Under the pieces are notes generated by a model. It was not told where the DNA came from and did no database searches. It saw nothing but the letters and a program-made list of their open reading frames with translations. A stretch of DNA of 8,525 nt, taken from assembly GCA_003141795.1 (NCBI GenBank), contig PLNO01000072.1, forward strand, positions 22,312 through 30,836. The letters run 5' to 3'. The stretch comes from Spirochaetaceae bacterium. Its GTDB lineage: Bacteria; Spirochaetota; Spirochaetia; SZUA-6; Fen-1364. Below, in pieces: positions 1 through 5,735 of the stretch (within the stretch, counting starts at the first letter, position 1; each line of letters opens with the position of its first letter). Both the position numbers and the translations under genes were made by a program.

Positions 1-92
1 GACGCAAACTGAGAATTGCTGCGGCAATGGGGTCGCCGGAGTCGAGTACGCTGCATGCGACGATTGTACTTCCCCATTCCGCGCTGCTGGCC

Positions 93-105
93 TATCTTCT
101 ATAAT
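93..105 (+). promoter_or_regulatory. Possible leaderless -10 region of the peroxidase gene
   Basis: No Shine-Dalgarno sequence precedes the ATG at 106. Instead there are two -10-like hexamers, TATCTT (93-98), which ends 7 bases before the ATG, and a perfect TATAAT (100-105), which touches it. The first would put the transcript start on the ATG itself, giving a leaderless mRNA. No good -35 is seen at the right distance (TTGTAC at 64-69 is 23 bases upstream of the first hexamer), so the promoter call is weak. Bases 1-105 otherwise hold no gene I can support. Confidence 0.3.
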
Positions 106-597
106 ATGGAAAACATCTACACGTTCACTGTCAAAGACATTGACGGTGCGGAGCACTCCCTCTCCGAGTACGCAGGGAAAGTCCTCCTCATCGTCAATGT
201 CGCGAGCAAATGCGGTTTCACCCCGCAGTACAAGGGCCTGCAATCCCTGTACGCACGCTACAAGGCCCGCGGGTTCGAGATCCTCGGTTTTCCCTCGAAT
301 GACTTCATGCACCAGGAACCGGGGACCGAGGCGGATATCAAGAGCTTCTGCAGCCTGACCTACAACGTCACCTTCCCGATGTTTTCCAAGGTATCCGTGA
401 AGGGCAAGCAGATGAATCCGCTGTACGCGTTTCTCACGGGCAAGGACACGAACCCAGAGTTCAGCGGAAAGATCGAATGGAACTTCAACAAGTTCCTCAT
501 CGGCCGCAATGGAAAAATCATCGGCCGCTTCGACTCCAAGACCGAACCCACCGGCGACCGCATCCCGAGGGAAGTGGAAGCAGCGCTCGGAGCGTAG
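106..597 (+). CDS. Glutathione peroxidase family protein (thioredoxin-type peroxidase)
   Basis: Cytoplasmic peroxidase of 163 residues, normal for the bacterial GPx/BsaA group, with a thioredoxin fold. It reduces hydrogen peroxide or organic hydroperoxides. The peroxidatic Cys36 lies in the signature VASKCGFT. The family tetrad is completed by Gln70 (in HQEPGT) and Trp125-Asn126 (in KIEWNFNKFL). Cys82 sits where thioredoxin-dependent members carry the resolving cysteine, so thioredoxin rather than glutathione is the likely reductant. The usual FPCNQF motif reads FPSNDF here, so the third conserved cysteine of the family is a serine (residue 64). No in-frame TGA for selenocysteine is needed. 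The frame is open back to 16, but the family N-terminus begins at the ATG at 106 and the upstream translation is not family-like. Single gene; the next clear downstream signal is the terminator at 741-766. Confidence 0.93.
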   Translation: MENIYTFTVKDIDGAEHSLSEYAGKVLLIVNVASKCGFTPQYKGLQSLYARYKARGFEILGFPSNDFMHQEPGTEADIKSFCSLTYNVTFPMFSKVSVKGKQMNPLYAFLTGKDTNPEFSGKIEWNFNKFLIGRNGKIIGRFDSKTEPTGDRIPREVEAALGA

Positions 598-766
598 GCT
601 GCCGACGATAGTGACACGGTCGATCCTCGTGATATAGGTTCGCGTAACACAGCTTCACGAAAGAAGAGTGGAATCGGGACATGAGGCTGTAGGACAGCGG
701 GCATTGGCGTGAGACGTGGGCACTGTCGCCGGCATCACCGCCGCGGGACGCCCGCGGTTTCTTTTG
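598..766 (+). ncRNA. Candidate short RNA between peroxidase and lipoprotein genes
   Basis: This stretch has no convincing protein gene. GTGACA (611-616), a 16-base spacer and TATAGG (633-638) resemble a sigma-70 promoter. About 100 bases further on lies a clean intrinsic terminator (741-766). Transcription from about 645 would give an RNA of roughly 120 nt. A small hairpin with a GCTGT/ACAGC stem (686-698) lies inside. The simpler reading is that this is the 3' untranslated region of the peroxidase mRNA. No known RNA family was recognised, and the call is inference. Confidence 0.2.
741..766 (+). terminator. Rho-independent terminator
   Basis: CCGCGGG (741-747) pairs perfectly with CCCGCGG (751-757) around a 3-base loop, and is followed by the T-rich tract TTTCTTTTG (758-766). 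The orientation fits termination of plus-strand transcription from the peroxidase gene, or from a short RNA starting near 645. Bases 767-985 after it hold no supported gene or clear signal. Confidence 0.8.
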
Positions 767-985
767 TCCGGCGGCTGTGCATGCCGCACTCTTTCGTCTC
801 CTTCATCGACGTCTCCTTTCGCTATTCCGGCTCCGTCCCCCTTCTCTTGAGGGCCCCGATGAACAGTTTCTCGGCACGCTGACCTCGCGACGCTGGGCTC
901 GACGCCACCTCCCGACCGCCGCACACTTAACCCCGCATTTACGCAGATTTTGCACCGGCTTAACCCGCCCCTGCCGGGGAAGCGC

Positions 986-1015
986 TACAGTCTGTCACGA
1001 AATCGGTTCAACCGA
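986..1015 (+). promoter_or_regulatory. Putative -10 and palindromic operator before the lipoprotein gene
   Basis: TACAGT (986-991) resembles a -10 hexamer. No convincing -35 was found at 16-18 bases; TTAACC at 960-965 is 20 bases away. Just after the predicted transcript start lies a 13-base perfect palindrome with 6-base arms TCGGTT and AACCGA around one central base (1003-1015). Its position at about +6 to +18 suits a repressor site or a short hairpin in the leader. Function is inferred from position only. Confidence 0.3.
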
Positions 1016-1038
1016 CCGAGCGAAAGGAGAACATCTCT

Positions 1039-1653
1039 GTGAAATCAAGAAAGGCGGCGCGTGCGTTCATCGCGTGCGCCGCATGCATTGCTGTCGTCGC
1101 CTGCGCATCCGCGCCGGAGCGGCCAGGCAGGACCGCCCGCAGCTTCGGCGCACCGGATCTGATCGACGAGCTGTCCGTGTTCCTCCCGGAGAGCTCACAC
1201 CCGGGCGCGGCCGTCAGCGGGCGTGCTGCTTTCACGCGCGATGAAAGCCTCTTTCTCACGGCAGATCAGATCCGCGGGATCCTTCCCGTTCTGACGACAC
1301 TGAGCCAGAGCGCCGACATCTCCGACTCCCATTGGCGAGAGGCACGAAAGACGGTCGAGGCCTTCCTCACCGACGACCAGAAGAAGGAGCTCGCGGCGTT
1401 CCAGAAGGCCCTTGCACAACAGACGCGGGGAAACAGCATGGGCGGGACGCCTCCGTCGGGAGGACCGGGCGGCTTCGACGGCGGAGGCCCGGGCGGGCAA
1501 TCACCGTCGGGGGGCGGGCCTGGCGATGGCGGGCAAGCCGGGACTGGGGGAGCCGGCCCCGGAGGTGACGGGCCGAACGGAGCGCAGGTGCAGAAAATGC
1601 TCTCCGAGCTCATCGACACCCTGCAGCAGCGGATCGAGGAGATCACCGGCTGA
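1039..1653 (+). CDS. Predicted lipoprotein with glycine/proline-rich segment, function unknown
   Basis: Protein of 204 residues, not recognised. The GTG start is supported by AAAGGAG at 1023-1029, nine bases upstream. The N-terminus is a lipoprotein signal: basic MKSRKAAR, a short hydrophobic run, then VVAC with Cys22 as the likely lipidated residue, which would anchor the protein to a membrane. Residues about 35-130 form an acidic, probably helical region with the phrase ILPVLTTLSQSADI and a second helix LTDDQKKELAAFQKAL. Residues about 133-180 are almost only Gly, Pro, Ser, Asp and Gln and are probably disordered. The last 24 residues form an amphipathic helix (VQKMLSELIDTLQQRIEEI) that could mediate oligomer contacts. 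It is probably a single-gene transcript, closed by the hairpin 10 bases after the stop codon. Confidence 0.8.
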   Translation: MKSRKAARAFIACAACIAVVACASAPERPGRTARSFGAPDLIDELSVFLPESSHPGAAVSGRAAFTRDESLFLTADQIRGILPVLTTLSQSADISDSHWREARKTVEAFLTDDQKKELAAFQKALAQQTRGNSMGGTPPSGGPGGFDGGGPGGQSPSGGGPGDGGQAGTGGAGPGGDGPNGAQVQKMLSELIDTLQQRIEEITG

Positions 1654-1663
1654 AGACGCGTCT

Positions 1664-1692
1664 GTGCAGGGCTGCCCGACGCAGCCCTGCAC
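1664..1692 (+). terminator. Perfect 12-bp hairpin, probable terminator
   Basis: GTGCAGGGCTGC (1664-1675) pairs perfectly with GCAGCCCTGCAC (1681-1692) around the loop CCGAC, starting 10 bases after the lipoprotein stop codon. There is no true T-run after it (CCTGTTCACAGG follows), so it is a stem-only terminator or an mRNA-end stabiliser rather than a textbook intrinsic terminator. Confidence 0.55.
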
Positions 1693-1696
1693 CCTG

Positions 1697-1726
1697 TTCA
1701 CAGGCGCCCCTCCCCTGCACTATTGT
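1697..1726 (+). promoter_or_regulatory. Putative promoter giving a leaderless thioesterase mRNA
   Basis: TTCACA (1697-1702, five of six matches to TTGACA), an 18-base spacer and TATTGT (1721-1726, four of six matches to TATAAT). The -10 ends 6 bases before the ATG at 1733, so the transcript start would fall on or next to the start codon. No Shine-Dalgarno sequence is present before that ATG, which agrees with leaderless initiation. Confidence 0.45.
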
Positions 1727-1732
1727 CATCCC

Positions 1733-2143
1733 ATGGACACGAGCATCGAACGGGACACGCTGTGCTTCTGCTGCGGCGCTGACAACGATCGCGGGCTGCA
1801 CCTTGCCATCACTTATCCGGAGAAGGGAACGGCCGAGTCGGTCGTCGTGGTGCCGCAATGGTTTTCAGGCTGGAAGAACATGACCCACGGCGGCCTGCTC
1901 TCCACGCTGCTGGACGAGATCATGGCCCACGCCTGCATCGGCACGGCGCGACGCGCGGTGACCGCCGAGCTGACCGTGCGGTTCCAGAAGCCCGTCGAAA
2001 CCGGCTCGAGGATACGGGCAGTCGGCAAGGTGCAGGAAGTCCGCGGAAAGCTCATCGCCACGCAGGGATGGCTGTACGATGAACAGGGCACCGCCGTGGC
2101 ATCGGCCACGGCGCGCTTCATTGCGGAGACGCCGGTACACTGA
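1733..2143 (+). CDS. PaaI-like hotdog-fold acyl-CoA thioesterase
   Basis: Cytoplasmic protein of 136 residues of the 4HBT/PaaI hotdog superfamily, which hydrolyses acyl-CoA or aryl-CoA thioesters. The N-terminal CFCCGADNDRGLHL (residues 11-24) matches the CxxCGxxNxxGL opening of this subgroup. THGGLLSTLLDEIMAHA (51-67) is the catalytic helix signature, with His52-Gly-Gly and the acidic pair Asp61-Glu62. The remaining beta strands (VTAELTVRFQKPVETGSRIR and later) are as expected for the fold. Length is normal and the gene looks intact. The frame is open back to 1412, but that extension crosses the lipoprotein gene, and the family start is the ATG at 1733. The true substrate cannot be told from sequence; these enzymes are often isolated from any pathway. 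Confidence 0.88.
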   Translation: MDTSIERDTLCFCCGADNDRGLHLAITYPEKGTAESVVVVPQWFSGWKNMTHGGLLSTLLDEIMAHACIGTARRAVTAELTVRFQKPVETGSRIRAVGKVQEVRGKLIATQGWLYDEQGTAVASATARFIAETPVH

Positions 2144-2159
2144 CCCCAAAGGCGGGAGA

Positions 2160-2298
2160 CGACACTACCGGCAGCAGGCAGGCCGGAGAGGACCGCACTA
2201 CGGCCCGTACGGGGGTCCAGGTCGCAGGTGGAGATGCCCTGTCCCTCACCCGCGACGTGGTCCAGCCGGGAGGTGTAGGTGCCGACGATGAGCCTCAT
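2160..2298 (-). pseudogene. Truncated lactonase (6-phosphogluconolactonase-like beta-propeller), N-terminus only
   Basis: The minus strand from the ATG at 2298 reads MRLIVGTYTSRL, then HVAGEGQGI, then DLDPRTG. This is the first blade of the seven-bladed lactonase family (PF10282), whose members are usually 340-390 residues and start with a phrase like VGTYT. Its ATG overlaps the TGA of the upstream membrane protein gene as ATGA, typical of a translationally coupled second cistron, so this was once the next gene of that operon. Family-like sequence ends near residue 43-46 (about 2160). Beyond that the frame runs antisense through the thioesterase gene to a stop at 1813 without any lactonase character. 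The rest of the gene is missing, through deletion, rearrangement or an assembly join. The 3' boundary is approximate. Confidence 0.72.
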
Positions 2299-3272
2299 CT
2301 CCGTACGAGCCTGACGTCGTCGAAGAGACGCAGCTTCCACCCCTCCTTCTTTTCCGACGCCTGGCCTCCCGGAGAGAGGATGTCGCCGATCTCCAACGCT
2401 TCGAAGAGCTTCTTCACGGACAGTACTCGATTATAGACGGCCCGGTATTTTGGGCATTTGTAGACGGGGTAGTCGTGCTGCCGGCACGTTGCGCAATCCC
2501 ACGCCGCCTTCCGTCCTTTCGGCGAGGCCTTGTGTGCATGCAGGAACTCGTCAACGCGCGCGCAGGGGACTGACGTTCCCTGCGCGGAGAGGAAGAGAAC
2601 GGCAAGGCGCTTGTCGGCGTCGCTCACGTACTGTGAAAAGTCGTAGCCTTCCACGACGAAACGGTCACCGTCGATGTGGACCCGTTTGAACAGCGCCATG
2701 CCGAGGTGTGAGGTCATGACGATGAGGAGAAAGGCGTACACGATATTGAGCACGTTGTAGAAAAGCGATTCCGCCCATCGGGGCTCCGAGCGAACGCACA
2801 CGGCGTACCCCATGAGGATGAGCCAGAACGACGTGAAGGCGAACACGACGATGTTCACTGTCCGCATGTAGCGGAAGAACCCCTTTGCGCGCCTGTCGTT
2901 CGTGAAATCCTCCAGCCGCCAGCAGAAGATTATCCAGAAGCTGAGGATGTGCTGGAAGACATACGTGAAGAAATCACGGTGCAGCATCAGGGCCAGGGCA
3001 ATGCCGTACCCGAGGAGGAGGAAGAAGAGCGCGCTGAAGCAGACCTGAAAGAGGGTGCGGCCGCTGACGCGCAGCAGGAGGAAGAAGGCGGAAAAGAGCG
3101 CCACAGAGTTGGCGATGAAGAAGAGCGCGAACGCGGTTTCACTTTCGAAGGGGTTTGCAGGCGCGGCTCGGCTCGGGTTCCAATGGATCATCGCCGCGAT
3201 GAGCGGGACGGGCAGGCTGAAACATACGGCGAGAAGCGAGGAGCGCAGCCCGCGCAGAGGCATCAGCTTCAT
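2295..3272 (-). CDS. Six-helix membrane protein with C-terminal cysteine motif, function unknown
   Basis: Protein of 325 residues, not recognised. Hydrophobic segments at about 11-30, 45-68, 74-97, 101-118, 138-160 and 170-194 suggest six membrane helices. The remaining 130 residues are a soluble domain with Cys237, then Cys260-x2-Cys263-x9-Cys273 (DCATCRQHDYPVYKCP), four cysteines that could bind a metal. The C-terminal phrase FEALEIGDILSP and the final GWKLRLFDDVRLV look like a conserved domain end. The start at 3272 has no ribosome binding site; a -10-like hexamer just upstream suggests a leaderless message. The stop codon overlaps the start of a truncated lactonase gene. Gene integrity looks good; the role is unknown, possibly a membrane sensor or an envelope protein. 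Confidence 0.8.
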   Translation of the reverse strand: MKLMPLRGLRSSLLAVCFSLPVPLIAAMIHWNPSRAAPANPFESETAFALFFIANSVALFSAFFLLLRVSGRTLFQVCFSALFFLLLGYGIALALMLHRDFFTYVFQHILSFWIIFCWRLEDFTNDRRAKGFFRYMRTVNIVVFAFTSFWLILMGYAVCVRSEPRWAESLFYNVLNIVYAFLLIVMTSHLGMALFKRVHIDGDRFVVEGYDFSQYVSDADKRLAVLFLSAQGTSVPCARVDEFLHAHKASPKGRKAAWDCATCRQHDYPVYKCPKYRAVYNRVLSVKKLFEALEIGDILSPGGQASEKKEGWKLRLFDDVRLVRR

Positions 3273-3278
3273 GAGACA

Positions 3279-3306
3279 ATGATCTCATCGAGGCGCCGAT
3301 GGTCAA
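3279..3306 (-). promoter_or_regulatory. Putative promoter of the membrane protein gene
   Basis: On the minus strand TTGACC (3306-3301, five of six matches to the -35 consensus) is followed after 16 bases by GATCAT (3284-3279, four of six). The predicted transcript start is at about 3272, the A of the start codon. A second reading uses CATTGT (3281-3276) with a 19-base spacer. Either way the leader is absent or a few bases long. Confidence 0.4.
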
Positions 3307-3320
3307 GGCGGGGCCCGGAA

Positions 3321-3354
3321 GCGGCCGAAATCTCCTTTGGGAGATTTCGGCCGT
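3321..3354. terminator. Perfect 14-bp hairpin without T-run, possible terminator
   Basis: CGGCCGAAATCTCC (3322-3335) pairs perfectly with GGAGATTTCGGCCG (3340-3353) around the loop TTTG, and a G-T pair extends the stem by one. It lies about 165 bases beyond the stop of the oxidoreductase gene in the minus direction and about 50 bases upstream of the membrane protein gene. Neither strand has a T-run after the stem. It could separate the two minus-strand units or be a protein-binding palindrome. Confidence 0.5.
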
Positions 3355-3412
3355 GCGAGGGGTGAAATCTGCACTATAGTTCATGCTCTCAAGGCCGCGC
3401 CTTGGGGAGGGA

Positions 3413-3513
3413 ACGAGAATGCCTGCGAGGAAAGTACAGATACCCTCAAGTGCAAGAAAAGTCGCCCAGTAAGAAATGTTGACATCATTGATCGCCATCG
3501 CAGGCATTCTCGT
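3413..3513. repeat. 101-bp element bounded by perfect 16-bp inverted repeats
   Basis: The left arm ACGAGAATGCCTGCGA (3413-3428) is exactly complementary to the right arm (3498-3513), with 69 bases between them. On the plus strand the right arm is followed by a short T-run (GTTTTTC, 3514-3520), so a plus-strand transcript could end there as a long hairpin. On the minus strand the element starts 5 bases after the oxidoreductase stop. A TATAGT hexamer at 3375-3380 could serve as a plus-strand -10, but no -35 is evident. GGGGAGGG (3404-3411) sits 7 bases before an ATG at 3419 that opens a 17-codon frame ending at 3472. No flanking target duplication was seen. It could be a small mobile or repetitive palindromic element, an unusual terminator, or a structured RNA. 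Confidence 0.6.
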
Positions 3514-3518
3514 GTTTT

Positions 3519-5009
3519 TCAGGGCACGGTCGTTACGAACCGCTTCCGGTCCTGTCTGCAGAGAGTCTGAATGACGCGTCGCCCGTCGTGCGCAACCGTG
3601 GGCAGCCCCGCAAAGGGTGCGGTCCACTGGCCGATCATGGAGAACGAACGCACCCCGGGAAGAGTCGTGTCCAGCTTCATGCGCATCGTTTTCACCGTCG
3701 GGCGGAACCCTTCGTAGGAAGCGCGATAGTTGCCCGTATAGCGGAGCGTTGTCATGGGCGTCGCGACGTCTGTAACCTCGACGTCCGCGGCAATTCCCGG
3801 GTACAGGGTATCGATCCACTTCATGACGTCAGCTTCCACCCGCTTCTTCTCCGCTAGGTAGGCCGCGCTGTCCTTTGCGAGATCCTCCCAATAGTCGAAC
3901 GACGCCCAGAAGTTCACCGTCACGGCAGTCTTCCCCCGAGGGGCCATGGTCGGATCGAAGCCGAAGATGTTGAGGAACGCCCATCCGATGGAGGAGCCGC
4001 CAACCGCCATGGGATTGGCGAAAGCGAAGGAGGTGAGCCGCGGCAGGCCTGACATGTCCCTGTTGACGCCGAAGGAGACCTGCATGAGCGGTGTATACAG
4101 GGGGAGGCCGTCGTAGCAGCCCTTGATCCTCTCGTTGACGTATCTCCCGCCCAGCATGCCGAATATGGTTGACCGGCCATCCGCCGCGCTGATGACTTCA
4201 TCCGCCTCATGGAAGCTGCCGTCGGCCAGACGGACGCCCACGGCGCTGCCATCCCGCACGACTATCTCCTCCACGCGCGCCCCGTAATGGATCGCGCCTC
4301 CCAGGTCCCGATAGCGCTTCTCGATCGTGCGGGCCAGCGCGAGCGAGCCACCTTCGGGCCACCCCGCCTCCCCGGCATCGAGCAGGGCGAGGAGCCCGAG
4401 GATCGACACCATGGGAAACCCGTCGAAGGGAACGATGAGCTGGAAGACCTCGGCGAGAATCGGGCTGCGCAAACCCTCCGTGAAGCCTTCGATCGTCATC
4501 GGCCCGTACCGGTTGAACAGATCGATGAAGGGCTTCGCTTTCCTCATCTTGAAGAGCATTGCAAGGGGATTCTTCCTCCGCGGAGCGTCCAGGGGACGCC
4601 GCATCGAAGCATAGAGGCGCGCGTCGGCCTTCAGCTGATCGAGGGCGGCGCGATCCTCCGGCGCCAGCTCAGCGAGGGTCTCCAGGAAGCGGTTGAGACT
4701 GCTGTAGTGCGTGACACGGTGCCCCGACGCGGTGACGTATTCGCCGAACACCTCGTGGTCGATGATCCGCTTCCCCTGCACCGCCCCCAGCTCCTGCCAG
4801 AGGGTGTAGTACGGATTGGCGGGCGCCGAACCTGTGAGCCAGTGCAGACACCCGTCGAACGTGAAGCCCTTGCGCGTCCATCCCGTGCAGACTCCGCCCG
4901 GCCCGGTGTGCATCTCGAAGATCTCCGTTTCATAGCCGTTCATCCGTCCGTAGCATCCGGCGGAGAGCCCGGCGATCCCTGCCCCGATGATTGCGATCCT
5001 TTTTCCCAT
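3519..5009 (-). CDS. FAD-dependent oxidoreductase, phytoene desaturase (CrtI)/retinol saturase-like
   Basis: Protein of 496 residues, normal length for the COG1233 flavoprotein group. The N-terminal dinucleotide-binding fold begins IAIIGAGIAGLSAG (GxGxxG at residues 9-14), with Glu32 at the end of the second strand to bind the ribose and GPGGVCTGW (36-44) following as in CrtI relatives. A second FAD-contacting stretch near the C-terminus reads FSMIGQWTAPFAGLPTVAHDGR. The middle holds the variable substrate domain. Family members desaturate, saturate or isomerise long hydrophobic molecules such as carotenoids; no other carotenoid genes are present here, so the substrate is open. It starts 3 bases after the tetR stop, with AAGGAG of its ribosome binding site overlapping the tetR end, so the two are one translationally coupled operon under the tetR promoter. 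Confidence 0.88.
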   Translation of the reverse strand: MGKRIAIIGAGIAGLSAGCYGRMNGYETEIFEMHTGPGGVCTGWTRKGFTFDGCLHWLTGSAPANPYYTLWQELGAVQGKRIIDHEVFGEYVTASGHRVTHYSSLNRFLETLAELAPEDRAALDQLKADARLYASMRRPLDAPRRKNPLAMLFKMRKAKPFIDLFNRYGPMTIEGFTEGLRSPILAEVFQLIVPFDGFPMVSILGLLALLDAGEAGWPEGGSLALARTIEKRYRDLGGAIHYGARVEEIVVRDGSAVGVRLADGSFHEADEVISAADGRSTIFGMLGGRYVNERIKGCYDGLPLYTPLMQVSFGVNRDMSGLPRLTSFAFANPMAVGGSSIGWAFLNIFGFDPTMAPRGKTAVTVNFWASFDYWEDLAKDSAAYLAEKKRVEADVMKWIDTLYPGIAADVEVTDVATPMTTLRYTGNYRASYEGFRPTVKTMRMKLDTTLPGVRSFSMIGQWTAPFAGLPTVAHDGRRVIQTLCRQDRKRFVTTVP

Positions 5010-5012
5010 TTC

Positions 5013-5609
5013 TCACTCCTTGCTGGTTTTCATTGCCTTGACGAGCATCGCGACATAACGATCCCGCTCTTCACGATCGCGGTAGTCGATGCCGCTGGCG
5101 CCGAGGAACACTTCCAGGCAAAGGAAGGGGAAAACGACTCCGGAGAACAGCATGAGCACCCTGCGGTTGCACTCGGCCAGGTCCGTTACACCCGTCATTT
5201 CCCCGACGCTTTTCGCTGCGGCGGTGAACATTTCCCGCATCATGCCGGCATACTTCCCCTCGGCACTGGAGGCATTCATCATCCCCATGAACGCCGTCCT
5301 TGTGGCGCCCCTGAACTCGACGAGCCCGTACGCATAGCCCTGAAAGAACGTCGTGAGACGGGTCTCCGCGGGCATCGCAGGGTCACGGAAGACCTTCATA
5401 CCGTTGACGAACGCCTTCTCCGAAAAGGCGTACACCGCCTCGTCGACGAGGTTCTCCTTGCTGCGGAAGTGGTAGTTGATGGCTGCGACGTTCACCCCTG
5501 CCCTGGCGGCGATCTGTCGGATGGTGAGCTTCTCCGGCCCGTTTTTTCCCAGAAGCTGGACTGTCGCCTTGAGGACCTTTTCCCGTGTGTTGGTCTCTTC
5601 GGGGCTCAT
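5013..5609 (-). CDS. TetR/AcrR family transcriptional regulator
   Basis: Protein of 198 residues, typical TetR size. The N-terminal DNA-binding domain has a helix-turn-helix at about residues 28-51 (LTIRQIAARAGVNVAAINYHF), followed by the usual SKENLVDEAV. The C-terminal helical domain is the variable ligand pocket and gives no ligand by sight. The start at 5609 is fixed by GGAGG (5619-5615 on the minus strand) 5 bases upstream. The gene is first in an operon with the FAD oxidoreductase and diverges from the glycyl radical enzyme gene. Its promoter coincides with three 12-bp repeats, so it most likely represses its own operon. Whether it also controls the divergent gene is uncertain, because the repeats lie about 35 bases upstream of that gene's -35. 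Confidence 0.92.
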   Translation of the reverse strand: MSPEETNTREKVLKATVQLLGKNGPEKLTIRQIAARAGVNVAAINYHFRSKENLVDEAVYAFSEKAFVNGMKVFRDPAMPAETRLTTFFQGYAYGLVEFRGATRTAFMGMMNASSAEGKYAGMMREMFTAAAKSVGEMTGVTDLAECNRRVLMLFSGVVFPFLCLEVFLGASGIDYRDREERDRYVAMLVKAMKTSKE

Positions 5610-5622
5610 GCGTTCCTCCGAT

Positions 5623-5658
5623 CAAACATCGTTTCAAACATTGTTTAATATATTGTTC
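5623..5658. promoter_or_regulatory. Putative TetR operator: three tandem 12-bp repeats
   Basis: CAAACATCGTTT (5623-5634), CAAACATTGTTT (5635-5646) and AATATATTGTTC (5647-5658) are in register, with AT(C/T)GTT recurring exactly every 12 bases. The middle copy contains AAACATTGTTT, a palindrome apart from its central base. The AT-rich block contrasts with the GC-rich surroundings. It covers the -10 and the expected start of the tetR transcript on the minus strand, which is where a TetR autorepressor would act. Confidence 0.6.
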
Positions 5659-5675
5659 ATGGCGATTCCTGTCAA
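5647..5675 (-). promoter_or_regulatory. Sigma-70 promoter of the tetR-oxidoreductase operon
   Basis: On the minus strand a perfect TTGACA (5675-5670) is followed after exactly 17 bases by TATATT (5652-5647, five of six). The transcript would start near 5640, inside the tandem repeats, leaving a leader of about 30 bases with a good ribosome binding site. This is the best promoter in the window by eye. Confidence 0.75.
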
Positions 5676-5692
5676 GCAGGCCCGGTCTTTCC

Positions 5693-5735
5693 TTGCGGGC
5701 AGCGGTCGGCGGCGATATAGTGGTTGTCGGGAGGA
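5693..5735 (+). promoter_or_regulatory. Promoter and ribosome binding site of the glycyl radical enzyme operon
   Basis: TTGCGG (5693-5698) and TATAGT (5716-5721) are 17 bases apart, giving a transcript start near 5728. GGGAGGA (5729-5735) follows at once, 7 bases before the ATG at 5743. This fixes the gene start although the frame is open back to 5476. The leader would be only about 15 bases long. Confidence 0.6.

Noticed and set aside
16..105. Upstream extension of the glutathione peroxidase
   Set aside because: The added 30 residues are not a signal peptide and are not family-like; the start at 106 aligns with the family.
777..1244. Plus-strand open frame before and across the start of the lipoprotein gene
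   Set aside because: It overlaps the lipoprotein start in another frame, lacks a ribosome binding site, and its translation is Arg/Leu-rich without domain character.
3139..3504. Minus-strand frame starting MPAMAINDVNISYW with one hydrophobic stretch
   Set aside because: It has no ribosome binding site, runs into the membrane protein gene in a different frame, and has no natural end; probably chance.
4209..5648. Plus-strand open frame of 479 codons opposite the oxidoreductase and tetR genes
   Set aside because: It is antisense to two well-supported genes, has no family-like motifs, and its translation is charged and repetitive, as expected of the complementary frame of GC-rich coding DNA.
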